Program-made: the position numbers and the translations under genes | In this document: one piece after another, positions 1-8,020 of the stretch | Layout: each line of letters opens with the position of its first letter | Position numbering within the stretch: position 1 is the first letter of the stretch | Notes under the pieces: generated by a model | Database searches by the model: none | What the model was told of the DNA's origin: nothing | What the model saw: the letters and a program-made list of their open reading frames with translations, nothing else | DNA from: DATLXU01 sp035575515 | GTDB lineage: Bacteria > Acidobacteriota > Blastocatellia > UBA7656 | Length of the DNA stretch: 64,000 bases | Reading direction: 5' to 3' | Assembly: GCA_035575515.1 (NCBI GenBank) | Contig: DATLXU010000106.1 | Coordinates: 1-64,000 of the forward strand

Positions 1-138
1 CATTTTCGCCGAGCACATCGTCGGGCTGCTGATAGTCTTTGAGCAGTTGGTCAATCAAGTCTGTCTTAATGGCCGTAGTTCTTCCTTTCTTTCACTTTAC
101 GGGTCTATGGCCGTTTACACAAAATCTTTTACACCCTC
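1..138 (-). mobile_element. IS256-family element, left end with start of transposase (truncated by window edge)
   Basis: On the minus strand, positions 70-1 read IKTDLIDQLLKDY followed by QQPDDVLGEN, the typical N-terminus of IS256-family (mutator-type) DDE transposases; the rest lies outside the window. About 40 bp upstream, positions 111-138 (reverse complement begins GAGGGTGTAAAAG and continues into TTTTGTGTAAACGG) look like the family's terminal inverted repeat. No ATG, GTG or TTG precedes the conserved IKTDL segment in frame (the open stretch starts after a TGA near 93; ACG and ATT are the nearest candidates), so the gene may be silent or use a rare start. The element abuts the IS1595-type relic at 140, whose C-terminus it interrupts. 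Confidence 0.8.
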
Positions 139-139
139 G

Positions 140-1021
140 CATAGGTCGCTACATACTGCGCCAGGTATTTCTTATGTACTCCTCGAAACATTCGCAAAAA
201 GGTTCGCAACCCTGCTCGCGGCTCCCTCGCACGCGACGGCAGTGTACTTCTCTTATCCCATCTCCATCATCGTCCCTGGCCCACTCCCGCTCGTCCTTGC
301 CAGCTTGCCCGTGCCGAACAGCAGCGTGCGCAATACCGATCTCGACCTCCACTCGCGCATAGCCTTTCCATTTGTCCGTGTTGAGTATCTCTACCTTCTC
401 ACCAACGGCTGCTCGTATGACTCTCAGGCACGTCTCGGTATCCGACCGATGCTCTACACAGTATCGAATCTCTCCACTCTCACGACCCTTGACCGAAAAG
501 ATCGGTGGACGATCCGTTTCATAGTTTCCGTGACCGCGCGCCGCGCCTGGCCCGTCTTCGCGGCGGATCTCGTGGGTCTGGATGTGGGTCGCTTTTTTTC
601 CCCGCGTTCTGGTACAACTCATCGGCTTCCAGAACCCGGTCTCTCATCGGCGTCTGCACCCGCGTGGCCAGGAGGCGGAGCTCGCCGAAGCTCACGAATC
701 TCGTGCAAGCGAGGAGGGCCAATCCCAAGTTCGCGAGATAAGCGTGCGGTCGGCTCGCCTTTGGCAATGCCGCGCAATATCAGCACGACTTTCGATGGCT
801 TCTGCCGAGTTTTCTCAAAGACCCTGCCTGTCCGTCATGGAGTAGTAGCCGCTCACCGCTCCTTGCAACGATAAGCAGTCCCGCTAGCCGTTGCGTTGAG
901 CAATCCGTTTTTCGGTTCGACCGCAACGCGGACATCTTAGACCGGTTGGATGGAGGTATTTCTCAAGCCAGCGCGCCGATTCGTCTTCATCCAACAGTTC
1001 ATCAATCGGAAAGTCAATCAT
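140..1021 (-). pseudogene. IS1595-family (ISXO2-like) transposase relic
   Basis: Read on the minus strand from an ATG at 1021, the product starts MIDFPIDELLDEDESARWLE, then has a zinc-ribbon half (RCPRCG), the core VLEADELYQNAG, PPIFSVKGRESGEIRY and the C-terminal GVHKKYLAQYVATY. These blocks match, in order, the zinc ribbon and DDE catalytic domain of IS1595/ISXO2 transposases. They lie in different frames: stops follow RIAQRNG and DRQGL, and frames shift near 600-770 and again near 180-200. The last block stops at an IS256 terminus at about 139, just short of the normal C-terminus. The gene is clearly dead; the recognisable protein is nearly full length (about 294 codons). Confidence 0.88.
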
Positions 1022-1074
1022 TCTGCCGGTCTATACCGACTGTGCAGCCAAAGGAAACATGAGCCCAACACCCG

Positions 1075-1152
1075 CGCTCGATTGGCAACCCGCTGAATCA
1101 ATTGTCCATCCTGCGCACTCAGTTTGTATTCAGATAGCCTGCGTCCTCTCAT
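1075..1152 (-). pseudogene. possible IS630-type transposase N-terminal scrap
   Basis: A minus-strand segment starting at 1152 reads MRGRRLSEYKLSAQDGQLIQ, which resembles the N-terminal helix-turn-helix start of IS630-type transposases (RGR, YxLS, then acidic and Gln residues). The likeness covers only about 25 residues, after which the frame continues without recognisable similarity to a stop at 1018. It lies directly upstream of the IS1595 relic. This is a resemblance by eye and could be chance. Confidence 0.3.
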
Positions 1153-1199
1153 CTTACCAATACCTCTCGGCTGAGAGTAGGCCGCACGGATCTGAAAAA

Positions 1200-2234
1200 T
1201 CAATTTATAAAAAGATTTATGCTACGCTCCACTAGCGTGTAGCTGTTCGTAGCAACGTTGTAGCTGTAGAGCTTCATCCCTGTGTGCCCGAATATCACAT
1301 CCGAATCTATCCCGCTCCAGATTGAATCTTCTGTGTTTAGCCCTCCCGCCGGTGATGCAGTAAGGTAGAGCTCCCGCTTGTTCGATATGCGGAAATTGAC
1401 AGGATCGAATTGATAAAGCGTGGCATCGCCTTCTGCTATGCTGCCGTAGCTTGTTGTAGTGCCATACTCGACAAGCGTGTCGCTCGGCTCATCTGTGATC
1501 CAGCTAATCGTCACACCGGTTGCGCTGACGCCGAAGCTTGTGACGGCGCTGATGGCCGGCGGGGTCTTGTTGCTCGTCGCGCTTACGATCACAGTCGCTG
1601 GTGCGCTGACTTTCGGGTCGGAAACGCTTGTCGCTGAAACTTTATATGTGCCTGCAACACTCGGCGCGGTGTAAAGGCCCGTGCTCGAAATCGTGCATCG
1701 AGTCGCAGACCAGTTGACCGCATTGGTTGACCCGCCCGTCACGAGTGCTGTGAATTGTAGAGACTGGCCTGTTCCCATGTTGACTTTGGCCGGGCTGATC
1801 GAAACAACGACTTTGACGCTCGCGCCCGCAGGCATAACGTTGCTGACGGTCGCCATCGTGTTCACGAGCGATGCATTGACGAGCAGCGGATAATCGGGCT
1901 GATTGCTGCTTGTGTAAATGAGCGAGCCATTCCTGTAATAATTGACCACGCCCGATTCAACCGCGATGCGAAACACGTTGCCCGCTTTGTATTTGAACTT
2001 CGTTTTTGTGACGCCGTTTTCGACGACGCTTGCTTTCTTGCCGCTCGTGAACTTGATTGCGAAATTGATGTCGTCTGTCGTTTGATGAATCGCGTTGGCG
2101 CTGTTGAGTCCGCACCACGCTTCTTTGCCAGCATCGGGCATGGTGAATTCAACGTAGCCATCGCCCGACGTTATTGATTGAAGCGAAGTAGCTCGCGCGT
2201 CATCCGTCGCGTCATTGCCGCCGGTCTTCCGGCT
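1200..2234 (-). pseudogene. headless Ig-like/FN3 surface-protein fragment
   Basis: The minus-strand frame is open from just after a TAG at 2235-2237 down to a stop at 1200. It holds three pieces: a jelly-roll segment (SGDGYVEFT, then FRIAVESGVVNYYRNGS), a bacterial Ig-like domain (VSISPAKVNMGTGQSLQFTA), and the first strands of a fibronectin type III domain (SDTLVEYGTTTSYGS). After that the sequence changes character (YQFDPVNFRISNKRELYL, then SIWSGIDSDVIFGHTGM) and does not look like a completed FN3 domain. There is no signal peptide or good start codon with ribosome site upstream; the first internal ATG is at 2141. It is best read as the middle of a large secreted protein, cut at both ends and perhaps joined to another coding fragment at the 3' side. 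Confidence 0.6.
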
Positions 2235-2526
2235 CTACACCGGTCCGCGAAACGGGCTTTCGATTCAGGAAACAATTCGCCGGATTGAAGAATGCGGATC
2301 GTGGATGGTACTGAAGTTCGTCCAGCAGGATAGAGATTATGCTGAGCTTTTGAATCGCTGCCTCGATGAAGTTGAAGAGGCCGCCGCGCCTTTCGCGCAG
2401 CCGATGATAAGAAGAGCATCTTTCATATTCATCACCTCGCCGCGCTCGATCACCTCTTATCACACAGACCCAGAATACAGCTTTCTGCTTCAGGTCAAAG
2501 GCACCAAGACCATAAAACATACTTGA
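2215..2526 (+). pseudogene. truncated JmjC/cupin-like oxygenase fragment
   Basis: The 103-residue reading frame contains ETIRRIEECGSWMVLKFVQQ, LLNRCLDEVEE and SPRSITSYHTDPEYSFLLQ. This resembles the first half of JmjC-like (cupin-8) proteins, including the HxD of the iron site (His-Thr-Asp in YHTDPE). It ends at KTIKHT before the distal histidine and the rest of the barrel, and the first dozen residues look unrelated to the family. About 20 bp overlap the open frame of the minus-strand Ig-like fragment, so two unrelated broken genes meet here. A functional product is unlikely. Confidence 0.5.
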
Positions 2527-2838
2527 TGAATCTTTCGTCACGGATCGAGAACGTGAGCGATATTACGGCGATGGCGAAGCCCCTGCATTCTGCGATGAAT
2601 GCCGCGAAGCGGCTTCAACTTTTAGAATTAGTCCTCGGCCTGGGGCTGCACTCGCGATTCAGCGAAGTTCTATTCATTCAGAGCCGCACGGCGATTGAAG
2701 CGAATTATTGGGATTAACTCGACAGAACAGGCGCGAAAGTATTGAGAGCAGTTTACGACGCGGGACACGGTGAAGCGGCGAGCGAGAGAATCAGCATTCA
2801 TCATTTCTATCCCGCGTCGCCGCTTCGCCGCGCCATAA
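2527..2838. other. unassigned stretch with an imperfect inverted repeat
   Basis: A 64-codon open frame (2523-2717, plus) has no features I recognise. Near its end, CGACGCGGG (2756-2764) and CGGTGAAGCGGCGA (2768-2781) recur in inverted form as CCCGCGTCG (2811-2819) and TCGCCGCTTCGCCG (2817-2830). The repeat lies just past the stop of pepA, which arrives from the other side, and could form a hairpin there. No T-tract follows it in either direction. Confidence 0.35.
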
Positions 2839-4347
2839 TCATCCCTTCGCTGCGTGGTTGCAGACGTAGTTAATCAACGTTCTGATTGCCACTCCTGTTG
2901 GACCTTTTGCCATGTAAGGCTTGCGCTCGTTCTCCCACGCCGTGCCCGCAATGTCGAGATGCACCCACGGAGTCTCTTCGGCAAACTCGCGCAAAAAGTA
3001 AGCAGCGGTGATCGTTCCCGCATAGCGCCCGCCTGAGTTTTTGATGTCGGCAATATCGCTCTTAATCAAATCGCGATAATCTTCATCCATCGGCAACTGC
3101 CAGAACCGCTCGCCCACTTCGCGCGCCGACTCGCGCACTTCATCAACGAACGATTGATCGTTGCCCATGATTGCCACGTTCACCGTTCCGAGCGCGATTG
3201 AAACCGCGCCCGTCAGCGTCGCCAGATCAATTATCTTCGTAGCACCCAGCTTGCGCGCATAACTTATCGCGTCGGCAAGAATCAAACGCCCCTCAGCATC
3301 CGTGTTGATTACTTCAATAGTCTTGCCGCTCATCGCCCGAAGCACGTCGCCTGGCTTGTATGCGCGGCCCGACGGCATATTCTCAGCCGCGGGCATCACA
3401 CCGATGACGTTCACGCGCGGTTTGAGTTGCGCTATCGCGCGCATAGCAGCAAGCGTTGCCGCTGCGCCCGACATATCGTACTTCATCTTCTCCATGCCTT
3501 CCGCAGGCTTGATGGAGATTCCGCCCGAATCGAACGTGATTCCCTTCCCCACAATCGCAATCACGTCAGCGTCGTTGCCAATCGGCTCGGCCTCGTTCGG
3601 CGTGTAGCGAAGCACGATCAGCTTCGCAGGCTCATCCGAGCCGCGCGCTACTCCGAGCAGCGCGCCCATGCCAAGCTCCTTCATTCGCGCTTCATCGAGC
3701 ACGTCAATATCGAGTCCGAACCGCGTGGCCGTCTCCCGCGCGCGCTCAGCAAGCTCCGACGGCGTGAGCGTCGAGCTTGGCTCATTCGAAAGCTCGCGCG
3801 CAAGGTTCACCGCTTCGCCGATTATTCGCCCGCGCTCGACACCTTCGGCAAGTGCATCTTCCGAGCCGGGTTGAGCCGCGACCAGAATAACTTCATCAAT
3901 GCGCCGCTCTTCCTTGTGCTCGGTCTTGTACATATCAGGCTCGAACAGTCCTAGCAGCACGCCTTCGACCACGGCCTGTGCGCTGCGGCCAATGTCGAGA
4001 TGCGAGCGGCGAAGCAAGGCCATTGAGCGAGCGCCCTTGCTGCGAAGGAACCTGGCGGCGCTCCCGGCCACGCGGCGAACAGTATCGAATGAAAACTCTT
4101 CGCGCTTGCCCGCTCCAACCAACAGCAACCTGCGAGCGCGAATGTTGCCGGGCTTGTGGATATAAACCATATCACCCTGCTTGCCGCGCATCTCGTCTGA
4201 GCCGAGCATATCGCTTATTATGCCGCCCGTGCGCTCGTCCAATTCTTTGAGCGCGCCCTCGTCGGCTTTTTCGCCTTCATAAATATTGACGACTAGCGCG
4301 TCAGCTTCCGTCTCGTAAAACTTGCCGAAATCTGCCCTGACTTCCAT
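2839..4347 (-). CDS. pepA: leucyl aminopeptidase (M17)
   Basis: The 502-residue protein has the usual length and two-domain layout of cytosolic M17 aminopeptidases, which remove N-terminal residues from peptides with two metal ions. Visible motifs are GKGITFDSGGISIKP (metal and catalytic lysine), KYDMSGAAA, the family signature NTDAEGRLILADA, and TLTGA. The N-terminal macro-like domain (VVNIYEGEKA) is intact. The start is ATG at 4347. The gene is transcribed away from smpB's stop (4440) in the same direction, with a 7-bp-unit inverted repeat between them, so it may share a transcript with smpB. Some M17 proteins also bind DNA, but nothing here shows that. Confidence 0.95.
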   Translation of the reverse strand: MEVRADFGKFYETEADALVVNIYEGEKADEGALKELDERTGGIISDMLGSDEMRGKQGDMVYIHKPGNIRARRLLLVGAGKREEFSFDTVRRVAGSAARFLRSKGARSMALLRRSHLDIGRSAQAVVEGVLLGLFEPDMYKTEHKEERRIDEVILVAAQPGSEDALAEGVERGRIIGEAVNLARELSNEPSSTLTPSELAERARETATRFGLDIDVLDEARMKELGMGALLGVARGSDEPAKLIVLRYTPNEAEPIGNDADVIAIVGKGITFDSGGISIKPAEGMEKMKYDMSGAAATLAAMRAIAQLKPRVNVIGVMPAAENMPSGRAYKPGDVLRAMSGKTIEVINTDAEGRLILADAISYARKLGATKIIDLATLTGAVSIALGTVNVAIMGNDQSFVDEVRESAREVGERFWQLPMDEDYRDLIKSDIADIKNSGGRYAGTITAAYFLREFAEETPWVHLDIAGTAWENERKPYMAKGPTGVAIRTLINYVCNHAAKG

Positions 4348-4359
4348 CTCACATCAGTG

Positions 4360-4440
4360 GTCAGGAGTCAGGCGTCAGGAGTCAGGGAATAAGCGCCGGC
4401 ATGCGCGCTGCCCCTCAATCCCGATTCCTGCCCCCTGACT
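4360..4440. repeat. heptamer-armed inverted repeat (unit GTCAGGA)
   Basis: Four head-to-tail 7-bp units (GTCAGGA and one-base variants) fill 4360-4387. The inverted form occurs at 4426-4440 (TCCTGCCCCCTGACT), touching the stop codon of smpB. This is one of the series of heptamer-built hairpins found between genes in this window. Confidence 0.8.
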
Positions 4441-4904
4441 TACCTGCTCCTTTCTTTCATCATCGCGCGGGCTTCGCGGTCGGCTTCGCGCCGCCGCTCG
4501 GTTTCGCGCTTGTCATACAACTTCTTCCCTTTTGCGACTGCAAGCTCAATTTTAACGCGCCCGTTCTTCAAATACATCTTCGTGGGAACGAGCGTGAGTC
4601 CTTTTTCCTGAGCCTTGCCCGCCAGCCGCGCAATTTCGTATTTATGCATCAGGAGTTTTCGAGCGCGCGTCGGGTCATGATTTTCGCGGTTGCCGTGACT
4701 GTATGGGCTTATGTGCGCGTTCAGCAGCCACGCTTCGCCGTTGCGGATCATCCCGTAGCTGTCTTTTAGATTGCACCTGCCTTCGCGCACGGATTTCACT
4801 TCGGTGCCTGTGAGCGCGACGCCGCACTCGTGCGTCTCCAGTATGTGGTAGTTGTGGTAAGCCTCACGATTCGTAGCCACCACCTTGTCGTTACTCATAA
4901 GCAA
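4440..4904 (-). CDS. smpB: SsrA-binding protein SmpB
   Basis: SmpB binds tmRNA and delivers it to stalled ribosomes for trans-translation. The 154-residue length is normal. Conserved blocks are NREAYHNYHILETHECGVAL, LTGTEVKSVREG, NLKDSYG, AHISPY and the basic tail KKLYDKRETERRREADREAR, which in the family enters the mRNA channel. Start codons at residues 1 and 3 are both possible (MLMSNDK). No ssrA gene is visible in the window. The gene is divergent from the E1-like gene, with a perfect 20-bp inverted repeat between them. Confidence 0.96.
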   Translation of the reverse strand: MLMSNDKVVATNREAYHNYHILETHECGVALTGTEVKSVREGRCNLKDSYGMIRNGEAWLLNAHISPYSHGNRENHDPTRARKLLMHKYEIARLAGKAQEKGLTLVPTKMYLKNGRVKIELAVAKGKKLYDKRETERRREADREARAMMKERSR

Positions 4905-5010
4905 TTGGAGCGTGAGCGCATTCAGTTAATCGCAGGAATCCGCAGGAACGCTCTTGCTCCATTCGGCAACCAATATATCCGATTGATTAACAGCCGCGCA
5001 ATGCGCCGAC

Positions 5011-5082
5011 GTCCTTTGTCATTTGTCCTTCGTTACCGGTTGTTTGATGTCTGTCTTAAGCAAAGGACAAATGACAAAGGAC
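5011..5082. repeat. perfect 20-bp inverted repeat with heptamer-like units
   Basis: Positions 5011-5030 (GTCCTTTGTCATTTGTCCTT) are exactly complementary in reverse to 5063-5082, with a 32-bp loop. Each arm contains near-repeats of a 7-bp word (AAGGACA, AATGACA). It lies in the gap between the divergent smpB and E1-like genes, so it is unlikely to be a simple terminator. Confidence 0.88.
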
Positions 5083-5111
5083 AAATGACCAATGTAGAAT
5101 GATTGTGGCTT

Positions 5112-6143
5112 ATGAGTGTGGAAGAGAGATACTCGCGTCAAATTCTGTTCGATGAGATTGGCTCCGAAGGTCAGGCTCGGCTCAACGGGTCGCGCGCGGT
5201 AATAATCGGCTGCGGCGCGCTCGGAGCCATTCAGGCCGAAACATTGGCGCGGGCTGGCGTTGGCCATCTCGTTCTGGTTGACCGCGACTTCGTGGAAGAG
5301 ACGAATCTGCAACGTCAGATCATGTTTGAAGAATCGGACGCGGCTGAACGATTGCCGAAAGCAATTGCCGCCGCGTGCCGCATCGCTCGCGTCAACTCAG
5401 ATATTCGAGTCGAGCCAATCGTCTCCGATGTCAATTACGAAAACATCGAAGAGCTAATTGCGGGCGCTGATGTCGTGCTCGACGGCACAGATAATTTCGA
5501 GACTCGCTATTTAATCAACGACGCCTGCGTGAAAGCAGGTATCGCGTGGGTCTATGGCGCGGCAGTCGGCTCTTACGGGCTAACGATGACCGTAGTGCCG
5601 GAAACGACGCCCTGCCTGCGCTGCGTGCTTGAAGCAATGCCGGAACCCGGCTCAGGCCCGACTTGCGACACGGCGGGCGTGATAATGCCGATAATTTCAA
5701 TCATCGGCTCTATTCAATCAGCCGAAGCGATGAAGATTCTCACAGGCCGCGCGGATAAATTGCATCATTCGCTAATACGAATTGACGTTTGGAATTTCGA
5801 GATGAGCCGGCTCGACTTATCAAACTTCACGGACAGGCAAGCGTGCGCGGCGTGCGGGCGGCGCGAGTTCGAGTTCCTGCGCGGCGCGAGCCGCCAAGTC
5901 ACCACGACGCTATGCGGGCGCAATGCTGTACAGATAGCTCGCGCGGGCGCGTCGAGCATAGATTTTGCAACACTGGCCGAGCGGCTGCGCCCAAGCGGCG
6001 ACGTCGTGTTCAATGATTTCCTGCTGCGCTTTCGCGTTGACGACTACGACATAACAGTCTTTCGCGACGCGCGCAGCATAATTCGCGGGACAACGGACCC
6101 GGCAGTAGCGCGCACTCTTTACGCGCGATATATTGGAGCATAG
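5112..6143 (+). CDS. E1-like adenylyltransferase (ThiF/MoeB/HesA family)
   Basis: The protein adenylates the C-terminus of a ubiquitin-like sulfur carrier (ThiS- or MoaD-type) in thiamine or molybdopterin synthesis. It has the nucleotide-binding loop IIGCGALG, the acidic/arginine segment LVDRDFVEETNLQRQ, the adenylation motif DGTDNFETRYLINDAC, two zinc CxxC pairs (PCLRC and CAACG) and the catalytic-cysteine region TCDTAGV. Residues past about 270 form a C-terminal extension instead of the rhodanese domain of many MoeB proteins. Start chosen at ATG 5112; a TTG at 5103 is also in frame. No thiS, moaD or thiG lies nearby, so which carrier it serves cannot be told. Confidence 0.85.
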   Translation: MSVEERYSRQILFDEIGSEGQARLNGSRAVIIGCGALGAIQAETLARAGVGHLVLVDRDFVEETNLQRQIMFEESDAAERLPKAIAAACRIARVNSDIRVEPIVSDVNYENIEELIAGADVVLDGTDNFETRYLINDACVKAGIAWVYGAAVGSYGLTMTVVPETTPCLRCVLEAMPEPGSGPTCDTAGVIMPIISIIGSIQSAEAMKILTGRADKLHHSLIRIDVWNFEMSRLDLSNFTDRQACAACGRREFEFLRGASRQVTTTLCGRNAVQIARAGASSIDFATLAERLRPSGDVVFNDFLLRFRVDDYDITVFRDARSIIRGTTDPAVARTLYARYIGA

Positions 6144-6150
6144 AGCAGGG

Positions 6151-6260
6151 GTCAGAGGTCAGGAGTCAGGGTGGCGGCTGACTTGAAATAAGCTCCCAGA
6201 GCCTGTTTCGAGTCGGCAGCCATTCCGGCCCCTGACCCCCCGCCCCCTGACCCCCCGACC
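6151..6260. repeat. heptamer-armed inverted repeat (unit GTCAGGA)
   Basis: Three 7-bp units (GTCAGAG, GTCAGGA, GTCAGGG) at 6151-6171 face an inverted, C-rich arm at about 6228-6260 (repeats of CCCTGAC). The unit is the same as at 4360, but the arm lengths and loop differ. It separates the E1-like gene from the hypothetical at 6268. Confidence 0.75.
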
Positions 6261-6267
6261 ACTGATT

Positions 6268-6918
6268 ATGCAGGCAAGCGCTGACATATTAACTGCGGTA
6301 GCGGGCGAAACATTTGAGCGCGAATTTCTTGGCGCGGGCGAGGTTGTTGTGCGGCGCGAAGGGCACAGCCGCGCGCGGCACATCTTCACCGTGAATGGTC
6401 GAACGATTGCGCGATTGCGCTGGCGAGGGCTGCGCCGCGCCGTTTATGAAACCGAAGGGCAGAGGTTTTATATAAATGTCGGCGCGCTCGACCGCCGCAT
6501 CTCGATAGTGGCCGAAGACGGCGGCGAATCTTTTCTTGTAGTGCGCTCGCGCGCCAATCCTAATCGTGAAGAGATGCGAATAGAGATGGCCGAAAGCGAC
6601 AACTTCTGCTTGACGCGATCAAATAGAAGCCGATTGCGCTCCGAAGCATCGTTTGACGTTCACAAAGAGTTTTATACTTCGACGCTGCTGGTCTTTCACT
6701 TCGAGACGCGACGGCGCACACAGACGACCGCGCGCATCGAGATAAGGCCCGTTATGAAATGGGAATCGCAATTCGTTCACCGACTGCTCGCGCTGACGGT
6801 CTGCCGCATAATCCTTGAACGGCGACACTCAGGCTCGCAGCCTCTCAGGAAGAAGGAAAAGCCTCGACACTTCACCAGCAGCGCCCGCGTGCTAAATCGG
6901 AAAAAAGCAAGTCCGTAG
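6268..6918 (+). CDS. hypothetical protein, beta-rich
   Basis: I do not recognise this 216-residue protein. Residues 1-110 alternate short hydrophobic strands with arginines (EVVVRREGHSRARHIF, RRISIVAEDGGESFLVV), suggesting a small beta-sandwich or barrel. The C-terminal 60 residues are rich in Arg, Lys and Ser and look poorly constrained. There is no signal peptide or membrane helix. The stop (6918) lies inside the next heptamer repeat, so the last few codons are repeat-derived and the true family end may be earlier. ATG 6268 follows directly on the preceding repeat with no strong ribosome site. Confidence 0.5.
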   Translation: MQASADILTAVAGETFEREFLGAGEVVVRREGHSRARHIFTVNGRTIARLRWRGLRRAVYETEGQRFYINVGALDRRISIVAEDGGESFLVVRSRANPNREEMRIEMAESDNFCLTRSNRSRLRSEASFDVHKEFYTSTLLVFHFETRRRTQTTARIEIRPVMKWESQFVHRLLALTVCRIILERRHSGSQPLRKKEKPRHFTSSARVLNRKKASP

Positions 6919-7003
6919 TTCGAAGTCCGAAGTCCGGAGTTCCAGGTCAGCGCCTTGCTGTCATCTGGCAACTCGGACTGCCCGGACTACGGACTACGGA
7001 CTT
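6911..7003. repeat. heptamer-armed inverted repeat (unit GTCCGAA)
   Basis: Left arm 6911-6945 consists of 7-bp units (GTCCGTA, GTTCGAA, GTCCGAA, GTCCGGA). The right arm at 6972-7003 carries their inverse (GGACTAC, GGACTAC, GGACTTT). It lies upstream of the thioredoxin-fold lipoprotein gene and overlaps the 3' end of the preceding hypothetical gene. Confidence 0.8.
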
Positions 7004-7074
7004 TTCATGGTAAGCTATGCGGAAAGCAAACAGTCTGGTTATCAAGTGATAGTTCTATTTTGATGAGGAGATTT

Positions 7075-7782
7075 ATGTTGCGAATTAAAAATGATACGAA
7101 GCGCACAACTCGCCTTGCAGTGACAGCAGCGATATTGATGATAGCCGCGATTATGATCGTCGGGTGCGCCAGACCGCCCGCAGATGAAAAGGGTGGTTCA
7201 AACAGCCGAGAGCCAACCGACAAATCATCAGCAGCAAAACCGCAAGCGGCGCAACCATCAGCAACTCCGTCTCCGGAGGCCCGCGCGACTACCGGGAGCA
7301 CGACCGACGGCGCGACCGCGAGCAACGAGACGAGCAATACTTTATCGAGCGCCAGCGCATCGCCATCGAAAACATCGGCGCCTATGATGATAAGCAACGT
7401 TGAAGAGAAGCTCGCGGCATATCGCGGTAAGGTGATCATACTCGACGTGTGGGCTACGTGGTGCGGCCCGTGCAGGATGGAGATACCTGGATTCGTCAGG
7501 CTTCAGGACAAGTATCGCGCTAAGGGACTTGAGATTATCGGCGTCTCTATTGATCCGATTACGTCGGGTCAGGGCGAGGCTGTTGTCACTCCGTTCATGC
7601 AGCAGTACGGCATCAACTACACCATCTGGATGATGAATGATCGAAACGGATTCGGGAAGTACCCGCCGGGGCAGGGCATCCCAACCACTTACATCATTGA
7701 CCGCAAGGGCCGCATCGCCAAGACATATATCGGCGCGCAGCCCGAAGCTCAGTTTGAGAACGATATTCTTTCGTTGCTGTGA
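7075..7782 (+). CDS. TlpA-like thioredoxin-fold lipoprotein
   Basis: This is a membrane-anchored, periplasm-facing thiol-disulfide oxidoreductase of the TlpA/ResA type. With the start at ATG 7075, placed 4 bp after GAGGAG, residues 12-30 form a hydrophobic signal ending in the lipobox IVGC (Cys31). A long Ser/Thr/Pro/Ala linker (about 36-105) follows, then a thioredoxin fold with active site WCGPC (129-133) and the cis-proline segment IPTTYIID. Such proteins reduce apocytochrome c or other exported thiols. In a genome region this rich in c-type cytochromes a role in heme attachment is possible, but no ccm genes are adjacent. An in-frame upstream ATG at 7063 gives the same lipoprotein. Confidence 0.88.
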   Translation: MLRIKNDTKRTTRLAVTAAILMIAAIMIVGCARPPADEKGGSNSREPTDKSSAAKPQAAQPSATPSPEARATTGSTTDGATASNETSNTLSSASASPSKTSAPMMISNVEEKLAAYRGKVIILDVWATWCGPCRMEIPGFVRLQDKYRAKGLEIIGVSIDPITSGQGEAVVTPFMQQYGINYTIWMMNDRNGFGKYPPGQGIPTTYIIDRKGRIAKTYIGAQPEAQFENDILSLL

Positions 7783-7915
7783 AAGCTGATGGCAATTGGG
7801 CGGGCTGCCTGCTCATCGCGATTGATGACGCTCGCGTTGAATTAAGATTCACGGTCACGCTCACGGCGCAGCGGCGCGGGCGTCATAGCTCAACTCGAAG
7901 GCGGCACGCGGTAGA

Positions 7916-7953
7916 GCAGCGCGAATAACTCTCTGGTTCGCGCTGCAAGTTTT
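7916..7953 (+). terminator. candidate rho-independent terminator
   Basis: A perfect 10-bp stem (GCAGCGCGAA at 7916-7925 with TTCGCGCTGC at 7937-7946) and 11-nt loop are followed by AAGTTTTCC. It lies 130 bp after the tlpA-like gene and before murQ. The T-run is short, so strength is uncertain. Confidence 0.55.
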
Positions 7954-8020
7954 CCAATCAATTCTTTAAGCCTCATCTCAATTCAATTTTATCGCAGAGG
8001 CCGCGCGGCTCAAAACAGAA

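Noticed and set aside
47..874. Plus-strand 275-codon frame at the window start
   Set aside because: It runs antisense to the IS1595-type relic, whose transposase blocks are recognisable on the minus strand.
5063..5082. Terminator for smpB or the E1-like gene
   Set aside because: The perfect hairpin lies between divergent starts, so no transcript of either gene ends there, and no T-tract follows.
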